The notes: a model not told the origin generated them from the letters alone. A DNA stretch of 64,000 nucleotides from Methylobacterium haplocladii (GCF_007992175.1 NZ_BJZT01000008.1:1-64000), one strand, 5' to 3'; counted from the first letter of the stretch, positions 29,692 through 39,494 are shown. Translations and numbers: made by a program.

Positions 29692-29804
29692 GAAACGCTG
29701 CCTTAACCGACCTGCACGCTCGTCGGGCACGAATAGCCCGATCCTGAAGGGGCACGCTTAGCGTGCGAGCGACGGCACTGTCCACGTGCCAAGGTCTCGG
29801 ACAA

Positions 29805-29843
29805 AGAAAAGCCCCGCCTCGACCGCAGTCGAAAAACGGGGCT
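29805..29843 (-). terminator. Rho-independent terminator of small membrane gene
   Basis: On the minus strand AGCCCCG pairs with CGGGGCT, with a second inner pairing TCGACTGCGGTCGA, followed by TTTTCTTTGT. It lies 32 bases after the stop of the 38-residue ORF and before fabI, so it ends that transcript. Confidence 0.75.
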
Positions 29844-29875
29844 GGGCTCTCGCGCGAGGTGTGAACGCGCCGCTC

Positions 29876-29992
29876 TCAGAAATAGCCCTTGGTCGCTGCC
29901 TGGGCATCGTCGATCAGGCTCTGCTTGGCAAAAATGACCACTCCGGCTGTAGCAGCCACGCTTCCGAAGGCAACGAAGGCGATCCAGACCAT
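29876..29992 (-). CDS. 38-residue single-span membrane protein
   Basis: A small protein starting MVWIAFVAFG. One membrane span covers residues 3-22 and a polar tail ends TKGYF. It is too short for usual gene calls. Support comes from codon use like the host, membrane topology and a dedicated terminator just beyond it. It lies between fabB and fabI but ends before fabI with that terminator, so it is a separate unit. The role is unknown. Confidence 0.55.
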   Translation of the reverse strand: MVWIAFVAFGSVAATAGVVIFAKQSLIDDAQAATKGYF

Positions 29993-30181
29993 GGGAGCCG
30001 ATGTCCTGCTGTTCGCAAGACAAACGCGTCCTGACTTCTGGGGTTCCACCACCGCGCTATCGGCGCGTCTTCCACTTCGGCTATGCCGCCGATCTCGCAA
30101 CTGCGAAAATCGCTGACGCAGTTGCGAGAAAGCTTATGAGCCATTTCGCTCCTCGCGAACGCAAGGGCGAAGATCGACCGC

Positions 30182-31408
30182 TCAGGCGTCGACGTTCTTG
30201 AGGATCAGCGTCGCGTTGGTGCCACCGAAACCGAAGGAGTTCGACATGACGTGGCCGAGCTTCACGCCGTCGCGGCGTTCCCGCAGGATCGGCATATCGG
30301 CGAAGGCCGGGTCGAGTTCGTCGATATGGGCGCTCTCGCAGATGAAGCCGTCGTTCATCATCAGGAGCGAGTAGATCGCCTCCTGCACGCCGGTGGCACC
30401 GAGCGAGTGCCCCGTGAGCGACTTCGTGGCCGAGATCGGGGGGCAGTCCTCGCTGCGGCCGAAGACTTCGCGGATCGCCTCGATCTCCTTGTCGTCGCCG
30501 ACGGGCGTCGCTGTCGCATGCGGGTTGATATAGTCGATCTTCGCGCCCTTCACGGTCTCCAGCGCCTGCCGCATGCAGCGCACGGCGCCTTCGCCGGACG
30601 GCGCGACCATGTCGTGGCCGTCCGAGGTGGCGCCGTAGCCGGCGATTTCCCCGTAGATCCGTGCGCCGCGGGCCTTGGCGTGCTCGAGCTCCTCGAGCAC
30701 CAGCACGCCGGCACCGCCGGCAATGACGAAGCCGTCGCGGTTCTTGTCGTAGGCGCGCGAGGCGCGGGCGGGAGTGTCGTTATACTTCGAGGACATCGCG
30801 CCCATCGCGTCGAACAGGACGGAGAGCGTCCAATCGAGATCCTCACAGCCGCCGGCGAAGATCACGTCCTGGCGGCCGGCCGCAATGATCTCCGAGGCGT
30901 TGCCGATGCAATGGTTGGAGGTCGCGCAGGCGGACGAGATCGAATAGTTCACGCCGCGGATCTTGAACCAGGTCGCGAGCGTCGCGGAGGCGGTCGACGA
31001 CATTGCCTTCGGCACGGCGAACGGACCGACGCGCTTCGGGCCCTTTTCACGGGCAATCGCCGCGGATTCGACGATCACGCGGGTCGAAGGGCCGCCGGAG
31101 CCCATGACGATTCCGGTGCGGTCGTTAGAGACGTCGTTCGCGTCCAGCCCGGCGTCGCGGATCGCCTGATCCATGGCGACGTGATTCCAGGCCGTGCCGC
31201 CGCCATGGAAGCGCATCGCGCGCCGGTCGACCAGCGACTCGACGTCGAGGTTCGGTGCACCGGAAACCTGGCTGCGAAATCCGTGTTCCGCGTAGGAGGC
31301 GTCGCGGGCGATGCCAGAGCGCGCCTCGCGCAGGGAGGCGAGGACCTCCTGAGTGTTGTTGCCGATGGATGAGACGATGCCCATCCCGGTGATCACGACG
31401 CGCCGCAT
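30182..31408 (-). CDS. fabB: 3-oxoacyl-ACP synthase FabB
   Basis: Beta-ketoacyl-ACP synthase I needed with FabA for unsaturated fatty acids; 408 residues. The catalytic Cys is in [14 protein letters not shown] (about residue 165), the two His in [11 protein letters not shown] and [10 protein letters not shown], and the C terminus [15 protein letters not shown] is typical. It is preceded after 120 bases by fabA, the standard pairing, in the same direction. Confidence 0.97.
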   Translation of the reverse strand: MRRVVITGMGIVSSIGNNTQEVLASLREARSGIARDASYAEHGFRSQVSGAPNLDVESLVDRRAMRFHGGGTAWNHVAMDQAIRDAGLDANDVSNDRTGIVMGSGGPSTRVIVESAAIAREKGPKRVGPFAVPKAMSSTASATLATWFKIRGVNYSISSACATSNHCIGNASEIIAAGRQDVIFAGGCEDLDWTLSVLFDAMGAMSSKYNDTPARASRAYDKNRDGFVIAGGAGVLVLEELEHAKARGARIYGEIAGYGATSDGHDMVAPSGEGAVRCMRQALETVKGAKIDYINPHATATPVGDDKEIEAIREVFGRSEDCPPISATKSLTGHSLGATGVQEAIYSLLMMNDGFICESAHIDELDPAFADMPILRERRDGVKLGHVMSNSFGFGGTNATLILKNVDA

Positions 31409-31528
31409 GATGGCCTGGCTTCTCCACCGCGACGCTTCGAACCGCGCCGCGAGACGTCACCTAGGATGATGCGCGCCCAATCTCAACAGCGGCAACCGCA
31501 GACGGCGATGTCCGGGGGACGTGGCCGC

Positions 31529-32131
31529 TCAGGACTGGAACAGGGCGACGCGCAGATCCTTCGCCTCATAGATACGCCGTCCGTCGGCTTCGAGCCAGCC
31601 GTCGGCGATGCCGAGCACGAGCTTGCCGGTGCGCATGCGCCGGATGTCAATGCCGTAGACCACCTTCTTCACGGTCGGCAGCACCTGCTCGGAGAACTTC
31701 ACCTCACCGACACCGAGCGCTCGGCCGCGGCCGGGGGCGCCAGACCAGCCGAGAAAGAATCCGACGAGTTGCCAGAGCGCATCGAGCCCGAGGCAGCCCG
31801 GCATCACCGGATCGCCCTTGAAGTGGCAGGGGAAGAACCAGAGATCCGGGCGGATGTCGAACTCGGCCAGCACGTGGCCCTTCTCGTAGGCGCCACCCTC
31901 TGTGCCGATCGACGTGATGCGGTCGAACATCAGCATCGGCGGCAGCGGCAGCTGCGCGTTGCCGGCCCCGAACAACTCGCCACGTCCGCAGGCCAGCAAC
32001 TCTTCGTAGGAGTAGCTTGAAGCGCGCGCCGGCGTGGCCGCGCCCTCGGTGGAGGCGCTATCGGTGTCCGAGGAAGTCACAGCAGGCGGCATCGGCTGAG
32101 GGTCGTGTCCTGGTTTCGGGGGTCGTCCCAT
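31529..32131 (-). CDS. fabA: 3-hydroxydecanoyl-ACP dehydratase/isomerase FabA
   Basis: Introduces the cis double bond in anaerobic-type unsaturated fatty acid synthesis. The hotdog-fold active site has the His in [14 protein letters not shown] and the Asp in [12 protein letters not shown]. The family block [15 protein letters not shown] lies at about residue 42. The first ~30 residues are a low-complexity extension; the ATG at 32092 would give 187 residues, nearer the usual 170. It is first of the fabA-fabB group. Confidence 0.96.
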   Translation of the reverse strand: MGRPPKPGHDPQPMPPAVTSSDTDSASTEGAATPARASSYSYEELLACGRGELFGAGNAQLPLPPMLMFDRITSIGTEGGAYEKGHVLAEFDIRPDLWFFPCHFKGDPVMPGCLGLDALWQLVGFFLGWSGAPGRGRALGVGEVKFSEQVLPTVKKVVYGIDIRRMRTGKLVLGIADGWLEADGRRIYEAKDLRVALFQS

Positions 32132-32272
32132 CCCGTCCGGACTTGCCGGAGGCAGCCCGGTCGCGATGACGGCCGGATAGGGAGCTCAGCGTCTCGTTAG
32201 CACAGCGCAGGGGCGCCTCAAAGCTGCGTGCGGCGCCGACGCACGAGGACCGCAGCGGCGGCCTGCGATGCC

Positions 32273-32416
32273 CTATCGCCACTTCACGAAGAGGGCGACG
32301 GCCAGGATCACGAGCAGCGCGACGAACCAAGCGGTCCCAGTGCTGAGCGCGTAGAGGAGCGCGGCGGTGAAGCCGACCATGATGCTCGCCATCGTGGCAA
32401 GGGCGACAGGATTCAT
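32273..32416 (-). CDS. 47-residue two-span membrane protein
   Basis: A small hydrophobic protein, MNPVALATMASIMVGFTAAL followed by a Thr/Gly turn and a second span ending FVKWR. The two helices (residues 5-24 and 29-45) almost fill it. The upstream part of the same open frame is polar and arginine-rich, so I start at the ATG at 32416. Its ribosome binding site is weak. The function is unknown. Confidence 0.5.
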   Translation of the reverse strand: MNPVALATMASIMVGFTAALLYALSTGTAWFVALLVILAVALFVKWR

Positions 32417-32705
32417 CGTCGTAGGCTTACGCGTGCTGCAACTCGGCCGTCGTGCAATGGCAGGCGGATCGGAGTGGTTCCGGGCCATGTCCGGAGGCGT
32501 GCCGACGTTCCTGCGCCATGATCGGCCTGGGGACATCGGTGATTTTGCGGCTCGGTCGGACCGCTTCGTGCGAAGGTCCGACGCGACAGATTCTCGGAAT
32601 CGCAGGGATCCTCGGAGGTCGGCAGGGAACGACTCCCAGGCCCCACGGCCCGAGCGGCGTCCGGCACTGGACGCTTCGAACGTGACATCTGCGCCCGTCG
32701 ATCCG

Positions 32706-33521
32706 TCATGGCCCATCGGGCTCCTGCGCCGCATCCTCCCAGGCCGATCCGTTCCAGAGCCGTACGGTCACCGTCGCGGCGCCGTCTTCGACGACGATGC
32801 GATTATAGGCGTTGGGCTCCATGCCGCGCAGACGCGTCGAGGTTGCAGATCCGGCCTGCACGGCCAGAAGGCGATGCCCGGACGCCGCCGCGCCGGCATC
32901 GGTTCGCACGGCGTCCCCCTCGACGAAGCGCGAATAGTGCCGGTGGAGATGGCCGGCGAGTGTCAGGCCGACCCGATGCCGACGGAAGGCTGCGAGCGCC
33001 GCATCGGCCCGTCCGACAAGCCGGGCCTTCGCGTTCCAGGGCGGTGCGATGAAGGGATGGTGGCCGACGACGATGCGGAAGACGTCCGCCGGAAGGGCTG
33101 CGAGGCGCGCCTCCGCCTGCGCGATCTGCTCTCGGCTGATCCGTCCCTGAGACCAGTCCGCCTCCCAGGCCCAGGTCCGCACGGTGTTGAGGCAGACGAC
33201 CCCGATCTCGTCGTCGAGGAAGCTCGGCTCGGTCCGCTCGTCGATGAAGCGCCTGTAGCGCCGGAACGGCCGCAGGAAGCGGGTCGGCAAAGCGAAGTAA
33301 GCGATGTCGTGGTTGCCGGGCACGCCGATCCAGGGCGAGGCGAGCCGGTCGAGGAACGCCCGGGCCTGCACGTACTCGGCTCGCCGCGAGCGCATGGTGA
33401 AGTCGCCCGAGGCGATGATCAGGTCGGGACGATCGGCGTTCAACTCGTTCACCAGGCCCTCGACGACCTCCGCATTCGTGCAGCCGAAATGCAGGTCGGA
33501 GATGTGTGCGATGCGCCTCAT
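32706..33521 (-). CDS. Metallophosphoesterase
   Basis: Calcineurin-like phosphoesterase of 271 residues. The dimetal motifs are visible in order: ISDLHFG at the N terminus, ASGDFTMRSR, GVPGNHDIAYF, VVGHHPF and AGHLHRHYS. The class hydrolyses phosphodiesters or monoesters of many kinds; cAMP phosphodiesterase-like and lipid-related members look similar, so the substrate is open. The ATG at 33521 is chosen because MRRIAHISDLHFG is the usual start. It has no clear operon partner. Confidence 0.9.
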   Translation of the reverse strand: MRRIAHISDLHFGCTNAEVVEGLVNELNADRPDLIIASGDFTMRSRRAEYVQARAFLDRLASPWIGVPGNHDIAYFALPTRFLRPFRRYRRFIDERTEPSFLDDEIGVVCLNTVRTWAWEADWSQGRISREQIAQAEARLAALPADVFRIVVGHHPFIAPPWNAKARLVGRADAALAAFRRHRVGLTLAGHLHRHYSRFVEGDAVRTDAGAAASGHRLLAVQAGSATSTRLRGMEPNAYNRIVVEDGAATVTVRLWNGSAWEDAAQEPDGP

Positions 33522-33660
33522 CGCCGTGGCCAGCGGGTCCGGCGTCTCGATGGACGTCCGCCGCTTGCGAGGCGGCGCACAGCCGCGCTCGCCGGTGGTC
33601 GCATGCCGGCTGGGTCCAGGGGTAGGGCCGTTGAGAGCAAGCTTTGGTCCGGAATGTGGT

Positions 33661-34161
33661 TTACTCGCGCGGCGGCTGGCGCTGGGCAATGCGGGTCTGG
33701 AGCCAGTCCCGTATCAGTTCCCGCTCGTGAGCGAAGCTGGCGCCGCCGAGAGAGCGGGCGTAGCGCGAGAGAAAATCGATGTCCGTCACCGTTTCGTCCG
33801 CCGCAAGCACGGTGCGGTCGCGCTCTTTCAGAGTATAGCGCAGCCGAAGGCGCGGCGGCCCGACATCGGACACGATGCGCAGGCTGTCGGGTCCGACTGC
33901 GCCGGGACGCTCGTAGCCGGCCAGATCGATATCGAGCGCGGTGATGGAGAGGCTCTCACCCGGTCGGAGCGCGCGGTCGCCGAGTTCGGTGAACAGCCGC
34001 CGAATTTCCGCCAGCGTCACCCGAAGGGTGTAGCCCGATCCGAAGTGGCTCTCGGCATCGGTGTAGCGCTCTGGTTCGACGAAGGTTACGCTCACTTGCG
34101 CCGCTGCCGGAACCGGTGAGAGCAGGGCAGTCACAAGGATGATCGCGCGGAGCGCCTTCAC
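33661..34161 (-). CDS. Exported DUF3016-like protein
   Basis: A 166-residue protein with GTG start, a signal peptide (residues 1-22, ending AAAQV) and a mature part matching the DUF3016 pattern: VTFVEPERYTDA, then a helix, ITALDIDLAGYE, and a basic C terminus DWLQTRIAQRQ. DUF3016 proteins are periplasmic and of unknown function. It lies downstream of a 71-residue hypothetical gene on the same strand. Confidence 0.75.
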   Translation of the reverse strand: MKALRAIILVTALLSPVPAAAQVSVTFVEPERYTDAESHFGSGYTLRVTLAEIRRLFTELGDRALRPGESLSITALDIDLAGYERPGAVGPDSLRIVSDVGPPRLRLRYTLKERDRTVLAADETVTDIDFLSRYARSLGGASFAHERELIRDWLQTRIAQRQPPRE

Positions 34162-34174
34162 GCGCGCTCTCGGA

Positions 34175-34390
34175 TCATTGCTGCGCGCGGTTGATGATCG
34201 CCTGAAGGGCGCGGGCGACCGGCTCGGTGACGGTGCGGCGGTACTTGCGATGGACGAGTTGTCCGTTGTGGTAGACGTCGTGCTCCACGTACAGACGATC
34301 GCCGTCCCATCGGACGATATTGTCCGATTCGCTCGTCTCCTCGACGCCCAGGTCCGAACGCAGGGTCGGCGCGCCGGCTGTGGTCTGCAT
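34175..34390 (-). CDS. 71-residue hypothetical protein
   Basis: An unrecognised small protein with a beta-rich middle (IVRWDGDRLYVEHDVYHNGQ) and a basic C-terminal helix (PVARALQAIINRAQQ). It has no signal peptide or membrane span. It precedes the DUF3016 gene by 13 bases on the same strand, which implies a shared message. Codon choice is host-like. Confidence 0.6.
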   Translation of the reverse strand: MQTTAGAPTLRSDLGVEETSESDNIVRWDGDRLYVEHDVYHNGQLVHRKYRRTVTEPVARALQAIINRAQQ

Positions 34391-34576
34391 GGGGTGCCTC
34401 AGCTCTCGTTACTCTGCCAAGTCCTTCTTACGAAGTCGGGAGGCCGGGCACCAGAGCGTCAGGCGGATCGAATGGGTCGAAGCACCCTCCGACGATGTGG
34501 ATAGCGGTTCGTTGGACGAAGGTGAGTCGCGACCGTAGCCCCGGGCCGTCCGCCCGATGCAATGAGTTCGGCGTCT

Positions 34577-35239
34577 CTAGCGGACCGTGATCTGGTCCTT
34601 GATACGTTGGTAGATCGCGCGGCTGAGAACCCGCTTGGAAAGCAGCTGATCCGTTGAGGCGTAGGGCCGGCGCTGGATGATCGCGCGCCCGATCGCGCCG
34701 CCGCCCTTGAGCGCGTTGAGTTCCGACAGCGAGCCGGTGTTGAGATCCACGAGATCGACCGCGCGCGGGTCGGCGGCCCCGGCCGCGGGGACGTCCTCTT
34801 CACGCGGGTCGGGCGGGGCTGCAGCCGGCGGGGTCGGTGTCGGGGGCTCGACCGGCGATCTGCCCATCGGCGGCTCGGCAGCGGCAGGCTGCGGACTTGG
34901 CATCAGCGCGGCGTTGCCCGTGTCGGGCTCCGCCACGGGGCTCGGTCCGGGCGCCGGCTGTGTTGCCGGAGGCGGCTGCGGGGCAGACTGTACGGGTGAG
35001 CGTGCCGGCGCCGGATCGGCTCGGCGCGCGGCCGCGCTCGGCGTCGCCGGCCGCGTGACCGATACCGACGTGTCCGGCGGGCTGTTGTCGAAAATCCAGT
35101 AATGCTGGACGAGCCCGGTCAGGACCGCCGCGGCGATTACCACGAGGAATACGCGCAGGAGCGCCGGTCCGTTCAGCATGCGAGGGTGTTCCCGCCCAGG
35201 TCCCGGAGCACCCCCGTCTCCAGCTGCACCGTCTTCCAT
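34577..35239 (-). CDS. ComEA-like helix-hairpin-helix protein with Pro/Ala-rich stalk
   Basis: A membrane-anchored protein with one span at LLRVFLVVIAAAVLTGLV and then a 100-residue proline/alanine-rich linker. A C-terminal helix-hairpin-helix of the ComEA type follows (VDLNTGSLSELNALKGGGAIGRAIIQRRP). ComEA domains bind DNA, for example during uptake, but short HhH modules are also structural. Start is uncertain: ATG 35239 or 35179. It is divergent from a patatin lipoprotein gene. Confidence 0.7.
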   Translation of the reverse strand: MEDGAAGDGGAPGPGREHPRMLNGPALLRVFLVVIAAAVLTGLVQHYWIFDNSPPDTSVSVTRPATPSAAARRADPAPARSPVQSAPQPPPATQPAPGPSPVAEPDTGNAALMPSPQPAAAEPPMGRSPVEPPTPTPPAAAPPDPREEDVPAAGAADPRAVDLVDLNTGSLSELNALKGGGAIGRAIIQRRPYASTDQLLSKRVLSRAIYQRIKDQITVR

Positions 35240-35459
35240 CGCCCTCACATGGAAGAATGGCAAACATATGTTGGTTTGAAGGACTTAAGCGTCGTTTGGG
35301 ATTTCGCGCCTTCCACCGGCGACAATCCTGGGTGAGGCCGTGATGCAACAGACGCCCGCTGCGACGCCCGAGGCCTCGAAATGGTCAAGCTTCTGTGGGA
35401 ACGAGGTAAGGCCATGCTCGTTTCGTGGAAGCTGAGCCATTGGTCCGGACATTTTTGCC

Positions 35460-36644
35460 ATGTCGTTCCTGTCCCGTCTGCGGGTCCTTCGCGCTGCCGC
35501 TGGGCTCGCGCTCGTCTTCGGGGTCGCGGCCTGCTCGTCATTGCCGCGGACGCCCTACACGGCGCAGCAGGCCTCGCTCGCCACCGTGCCCGGCATGGGT
35601 TCGGTCCGGGCCTATGCCGACGCCACCGCGGCCGAAATCGCGGCCGTGGCGGAGCGACCGGAGGGCCGCCGTAACGGCTTCAGCTATCTCGCGCTCTCGG
35701 GCGGCGGCGGTGACGGGGCCTATGGCGCGGGTGTTCTCAACGGCTGGACCGCGTCCGGCACCCGGCCCGACTTCGCAATCGTGTCCGGAGTCTCGACGGG
35801 CGCGCTGATCGCGCCCTTCGCCTTCCTCGGCTCGGCCTACGACGCCTACCTCACCGACTTCTACACGAGCGGCATCGCCGAATCGCTGGTTCAGGCGCCG
35901 AGCATCGCCAACGTGCTGTTCGGCTCCGGCCTGTTCGGGGACGGCAAGCTGCGGGAGATCATCGGCCGTTACGTCACGCCGGACCTGCTCGTCGCCATCG
36001 CCGCCGAGCATGCCAAGGGCCGGCGCCTCTACGTCGTGACGACCAATCTCGACCAGCAGCGTGCCGTGATCTGGAACATGGGCGCCATCGCCGCCAGCGG
36101 GGCGCCGACTGCCGCCGATCTGTTCCGTGACGTGCTGACCGCATCGGCGAGCGTCCCGGCCGTGTTCCCGCCGCAGCTGGTGGACGTCCAGGCCGAGGGT
36201 CGCACCTTCCAGGAGATGCATGTCGACGGCTCGGTGGTGATCCCGGTCTTCACCCTGCCGCAGGGATTCCTGCCGCGCACGCGCGCCGGCCGGGGGCAGG
36301 CCGACATCTACGTGGTGATCAACGGACGGCTCGAGCCGGAGTTCGACGTCACCCAGAACAACACGCTCGCCATCACCGGGCGCTCGTTCACGACGGCGAG
36401 CCGAGCCCGCACCCGCGCGACGCTGTCCGCCACCGAGACGGTCAGCCGTCGGTCCGGGATCGGCTTCAACCTGACCTATATCGACGAGACCGGGCCCACC
36501 GCTGCCGCTGCGCGCGGCTTCGATACCGCCTACATGCGCAGCCTCTACAATGCCGGCTACGAGAAGGGCAAAACGGGTCGCTTCTGGCAGCACAGCGTAC
36601 CGGGCGCGCCGTCCACGGTTCTCGAAGCCTCGGTGGCTCGTTGA
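35460..36644 (+). CDS. Patatin-like phospholipase lipoprotein
   Basis: A 394-residue lipoprotein. The lipobox FGVAAC puts the lipid-carrying Cys at residue 25. The patatin fold has its oxyanion loop GGGGDGAYGAG (81-91), nucleophile S112 in GVSTG and the partner D256 in VDGSV, so the Ser-Asp dyad is intact. Such enzymes deacylate lipids at the outer membrane. It ends 14 bases before a hairpin that also faces the opposite small gene. No operon partner. Confidence 0.9.
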   Translation: MSFLSRLRVLRAAAGLALVFGVAACSSLPRTPYTAQQASLATVPGMGSVRAYADATAAEIAAVAERPEGRRNGFSYLALSGGGGDGAYGAGVLNGWTASGTRPDFAIVSGVSTGALIAPFAFLGSAYDAYLTDFYTSGIAESLVQAPSIANVLFGSGLFGDGKLREIIGRYVTPDLLVAIAAEHAKGRRLYVVTTNLDQQRAVIWNMGAIAASGAPTAADLFRDVLTASASVPAVFPPQLVDVQAEGRTFQEMHVDGSVVIPVFTLPQGFLPRTRAGRGQADIYVVINGRLEPEFDVTQNNTLAITGRSFTTASRARTRATLSATETVSRRSGIGFNLTYIDETGPTAAAARGFDTAYMRSLYNAGYEKGKTGRFWQHSVPGAPSTVLEASVAR

Positions 36645-36657
36645 GCGCACGAGGAAA

Positions 36658-36682
36658 GCCGCTTCCGCGTAACGGAAGCGGC
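36658..36682 (-). terminator. Hairpin terminator between patatin and 42-residue gene
   Basis: A 10-bp perfect stem (GCCGCTTCCG / CGGAAGCGGC) with a 5-base loop, followed on the minus strand by TTTCC. It may also help end the convergent patatin message. A second hairpin, GTCGCCGG/CCGGCGAC at about 36696-36716, lies between it and the small gene stop. Confidence 0.7.
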
Positions 36683-36729
36683 GGGTCGTTCCGCTGTCGC
36701 CGGACAGACCGGCGACGGGGAGAGAAAAC

Positions 36730-36858
36730 CTACTTGCGCAGGATCTTGGTGACGAGGCGCCCGAGCGGCGTGCTCGATCCGGAATTCCGATCGTCGCGCA
36801 CGACCTGACGGTCCTCGTTGCCCAGGATCTTGGTGACGATGCGTCCGATGAGGCTCAT
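36730..36858 (-). CDS. 42-residue protein with internal repeat
   Basis: A short ORF starting MSLIGRIVTKIL and ending GRLVTKILRK. The N- and C-terminal ends are two copies of GR(I/L)VTKIL, encoded by near-identical ~29-base segments, separated by a charged linker (NEDRQVVRDDRNSGSS). GGAG lies eight bases before the ATG, and two hairpins follow the stop, all signs of a real gene. Both ends could form amphipathic helices. The function is unknown; a membrane-active or structural role is a guess. Confidence 0.6.
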   Translation of the reverse strand: MSLIGRIVTKILGNEDRQVVRDDRNSGSSTPLGRLVTKILRK

Positions 36859-36912
36859 GGCCGTGCTCCGTAAACAACCCGTGATGCCGCGAACGGCGCA
36901 GCTTTCATCCGG

Positions 36913-38127
36913 TTAACGGAGAAGTCGCTCGACCCGTTCCGGCGGTGCAGCCCGATCCGCCGCTGCCCGGCGGCGCAGGGTAGTGGTCGTGACGATAATC
37001 GCATAGGCGGCGAACATGGCGGCCAGCGTCCAGGCAAAACCCTGCGGCACGATGAGATCCATTCCGGCCCCGATCATCGGCGGGCCGATCATGAGGCCGG
37101 CGCTGTAGAGCGCGACGAAGGCCGCATTCGCGCCGGCCAGGTCCGGTCCGCGCACGCTCGCACCGAGATGGGCGAGGCCAACCGTGTAGAGTGTGCCGGC
37201 AACGCCACCCCAAAGGAACAGCAAAGCGACCAGCACCGGCAGCGAGACGCTCGCCGCCGGGATCAGCGCTGCACCGACTGCGCCGGCTAGGCTCGCCGCG
37301 AGCAGCACGAGGCCACGGTCGATCCGATCAGCAAGCCAGCCCACGGGGATCGCGAACAGCACGTTGCCGAGTGCCACGGCGCTGACGAGGCCGGCGGCCG
37401 TCTGCGCATCGAAGCCGACCTTCAATCCGTAAAGCGGCAAGATCGCGAAGCCACCGGTTTCGACAGCGCCGTAGATGAAAGCGGCAAGCGTCGCCGCCGG
37501 AGCGAGCCGGAGATAGGCGAGGAAGCGCACGCTACCGCCTTCGCGCGAGATGGTCGGCGAGACGCTCCGCGCGAGCACGATCGGCACGGCCGCCACGACG
37601 AATAGGGCGGCGCCGGCAAGATACGGCGCAAACCCCTCCGTCCCGAGCAGCACCAGCAGCCCCGGCCCAATGGCGAAGCCGAGTGCCAGCACGGTGGCGT
37701 AGATGCCCATCACCAGCCCGCGACGCTCGGGTGGAGCGGCCTGGGTGATCCAAAACTCGGACAAGACGAACAGGGCGCCGAGTGTCGCCGAAAAAAAGAA
37801 GCGAAGCGGAAACCACCAGGCGAAGTCGTAGAAGACCTTGAAGCCGACGAGCAGCGCCGCCCCGAATACGATCGAAAGCAGCAACAGCTGCAACACACCG
37901 ACCCGCGCCGCCAGCCGCGGCACGAATGGCACCGTGAGGATGCTGGCAAAGCCGCCGACAGCGGTATTCAGCCCGATCATCGAACCGGAGGCTCCCATCC
38001 GCTCCATCTCCAGTGAGAGCAGCGGGATCGACAGGCTGAGGCCGATGCCGACCACGGCAACGCAGGTGATCGCGGCGGTGATCGCGGTGAAACGGTCACG
38101 GTCGGAAGGCGGGGAGGGGGCGAGCAT
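36913..38127 (-). CDS. MFS transporter
   Basis: A 12-span major facilitator of 404 residues from the ATG at 38127 (a GTG at 38187 would add 20). Spans run from ITAAITCVAVVGIGLSLSIP to the C-terminal FAWTLAAMFAAYAIIV. The loop-2 region reads AARVGVLQ, and the sequence resembles the YfkF/YcaD-type efflux branch. The substrate cannot be told. The cytoplasmic C terminus is short and basic. Confidence 0.85.
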   Translation of the reverse strand: MLAPSPPSDRDRFTAITAAITCVAVVGIGLSLSIPLLSLEMERMGASGSMIGLNTAVGGFASILTVPFVPRLAARVGVLQLLLLSIVFGAALLVGFKVFYDFAWWFPLRFFFSATLGALFVLSEFWITQAAPPERRGLVMGIYATVLALGFAIGPGLLVLLGTEGFAPYLAGAALFVVAAVPIVLARSVSPTISREGGSVRFLAYLRLAPAATLAAFIYGAVETGGFAILPLYGLKVGFDAQTAAGLVSAVALGNVLFAIPVGWLADRIDRGLVLLAASLAGAVGAALIPAASVSLPVLVALLFLWGGVAGTLYTVGLAHLGASVRGPDLAGANAAFVALYSAGLMIGPPMIGAGMDLIVPQGFAWTLAAMFAAYAIIVTTTTLRRRAAADRAAPPERVERLLR

Positions 38128-38275
38128 CGACACTTCGGGGATTGCAGGGCGCGGCGCAGGCAGGCGGCCGGCGGGTAGACCCGTCACATCGGCGTGGACA
38201 CCCCGCGTGTCGAGCCCCGGCGGCGGCCGCGCATACCCGACCTGCCGGAACAGGAGACGCCAAGACGGTGCCGCC

Positions 38276-39274
38276 TCAGGCCGCGTGCCGGTCGGCCTCC
38301 GCGCCGAAATGGCCGATGTAGCGGGCGGCGATGGCCTCGACCGGCAGCACGACGAACACGTCGGTGGTGCCGAACTGGCGGTCGATCACGGCACCGTCGC
38401 CGAAGGTCGCGCCGATGCGCAGATAGCCCTTCATCAGAGGCGGCAGGCTCTGCAACGCCGCTTTCGGGTTCACCGCCTCCGGCGCCAGCCGGTCCATGGC
38501 GACGAAGCGCTCCGAGACTGCCCGCGCCCGCCACGCCTCCGGGGCACGGGCATGGTGGTGGAGGAAGCTGAGCTGCAGCGCCAGCCGGTCCGGATCGGTA
38601 CCCTCGAGGCTCGCGCAGCCGAGCATGGCGTCGATGCGATGGTGCAGCACATAGGTCCAAATGCCGTGCCAGAGCAGCTCCACCGTGCGCTTGGTGCGGT
38701 AGGGCTTGAGCACGCAGGAGCGGCCGAGTTCGAGGAAGCGCTTTCCCGGGTGGCGATCGAGAAGCGGACCGATGTCGAATTCACCTGCGCTGTAGAACCC
38801 GGCGCCGCCCTCCGCCCGGTCTCCGCGCAACAGCCGGTAGGTACCGACGACCTTCGGGCGCGGCTTGCGAAACGGCTTCGCCTTGACCGCGGCATGGTCG
38901 ATGACGAGGAGGTGGTCGCAGATCGGATCGTAGGCGTCGATGTCGCGGCGCTTGAGCATCGCGAGCCCCGAGGGGACCGCAGACATCTCCTCATAAAAGA
39001 CCTTGTAGCGCAGGCGCTGTGCCCGGCGGACCTCGGATTTCTTCGTCGCGAGCCGCACTTCGAGGCTGCCGATGCGGCCGAGGCTGGGACCGAATTCCGG
39101 CGCCGGCTTCGGAAGCCGCGCTTTCAGCAGGATCGGCGCGCCGCCCGGCAACACCAAGCCCGGAATGCCGCCCTCAAACGTCTGCTTGAAGCGGGCGAAG
39201 GGCGCCTGGACGTGGGTTTCCCAGCCGGTCTTCCACGCCGCGGACGCGTCACGCCCGGAAAAGTTCGGCACCAT
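38276..39274 (-). CDS. olsB: OlsB-like N-acyltransferase
   Basis: A GNAT-fold acyltransferase of 332 residues, resembling OlsB, which transfers a 3-hydroxyacyl group from ACP to ornithine in the first step of ornithine-lipid synthesis. Matching stretches are RRAQRLRYKVFYEEM at about 78, AYDPICDHLLVID, VGTYRLLRGD, FYSAGEFDI and LELGRSCVLKPYRT. The OlsA partner is not in the window, so the product is inferred from family. Some relatives make other N-acyl lipids. Confidence 0.75.
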   Translation of the reverse strand: MVPNFSGRDASAAWKTGWETHVQAPFARFKQTFEGGIPGLVLPGGAPILLKARLPKPAPEFGPSLGRIGSLEVRLATKKSEVRRAQRLRYKVFYEEMSAVPSGLAMLKRRDIDAYDPICDHLLVIDHAAVKAKPFRKPRPKVVGTYRLLRGDRAEGGAGFYSAGEFDIGPLLDRHPGKRFLELGRSCVLKPYRTKRTVELLWHGIWTYVLHHRIDAMLGCASLEGTDPDRLALQLSFLHHHARAPEAWRARAVSERFVAMDRLAPEAVNPKAALQSLPPLMKGYLRIGATFGDGAVIDRQFGTTDVFVVLPVEAIAARYIGHFGAEADRHAA

Positions 39275-39494
39275 TTTGAGCCTGCCCCGCGAGGCCGATC
39301 CGGCCTTGACCGGCGCACATCATCACGAAGGGCGCACGCTTTTATGACACTGGAAGGCGTGTCGGGACAGATCGTTAGGAGGAAAACACCACTTCGTGCA
39401 CCGACCGCCGGCCGCACCACCACACGCGTAGCCGTCGAACGAAACCGCCTGAGGATGTCAGGGGTTTGATCCGATGCGCGCTGGCGCCAGCCCC

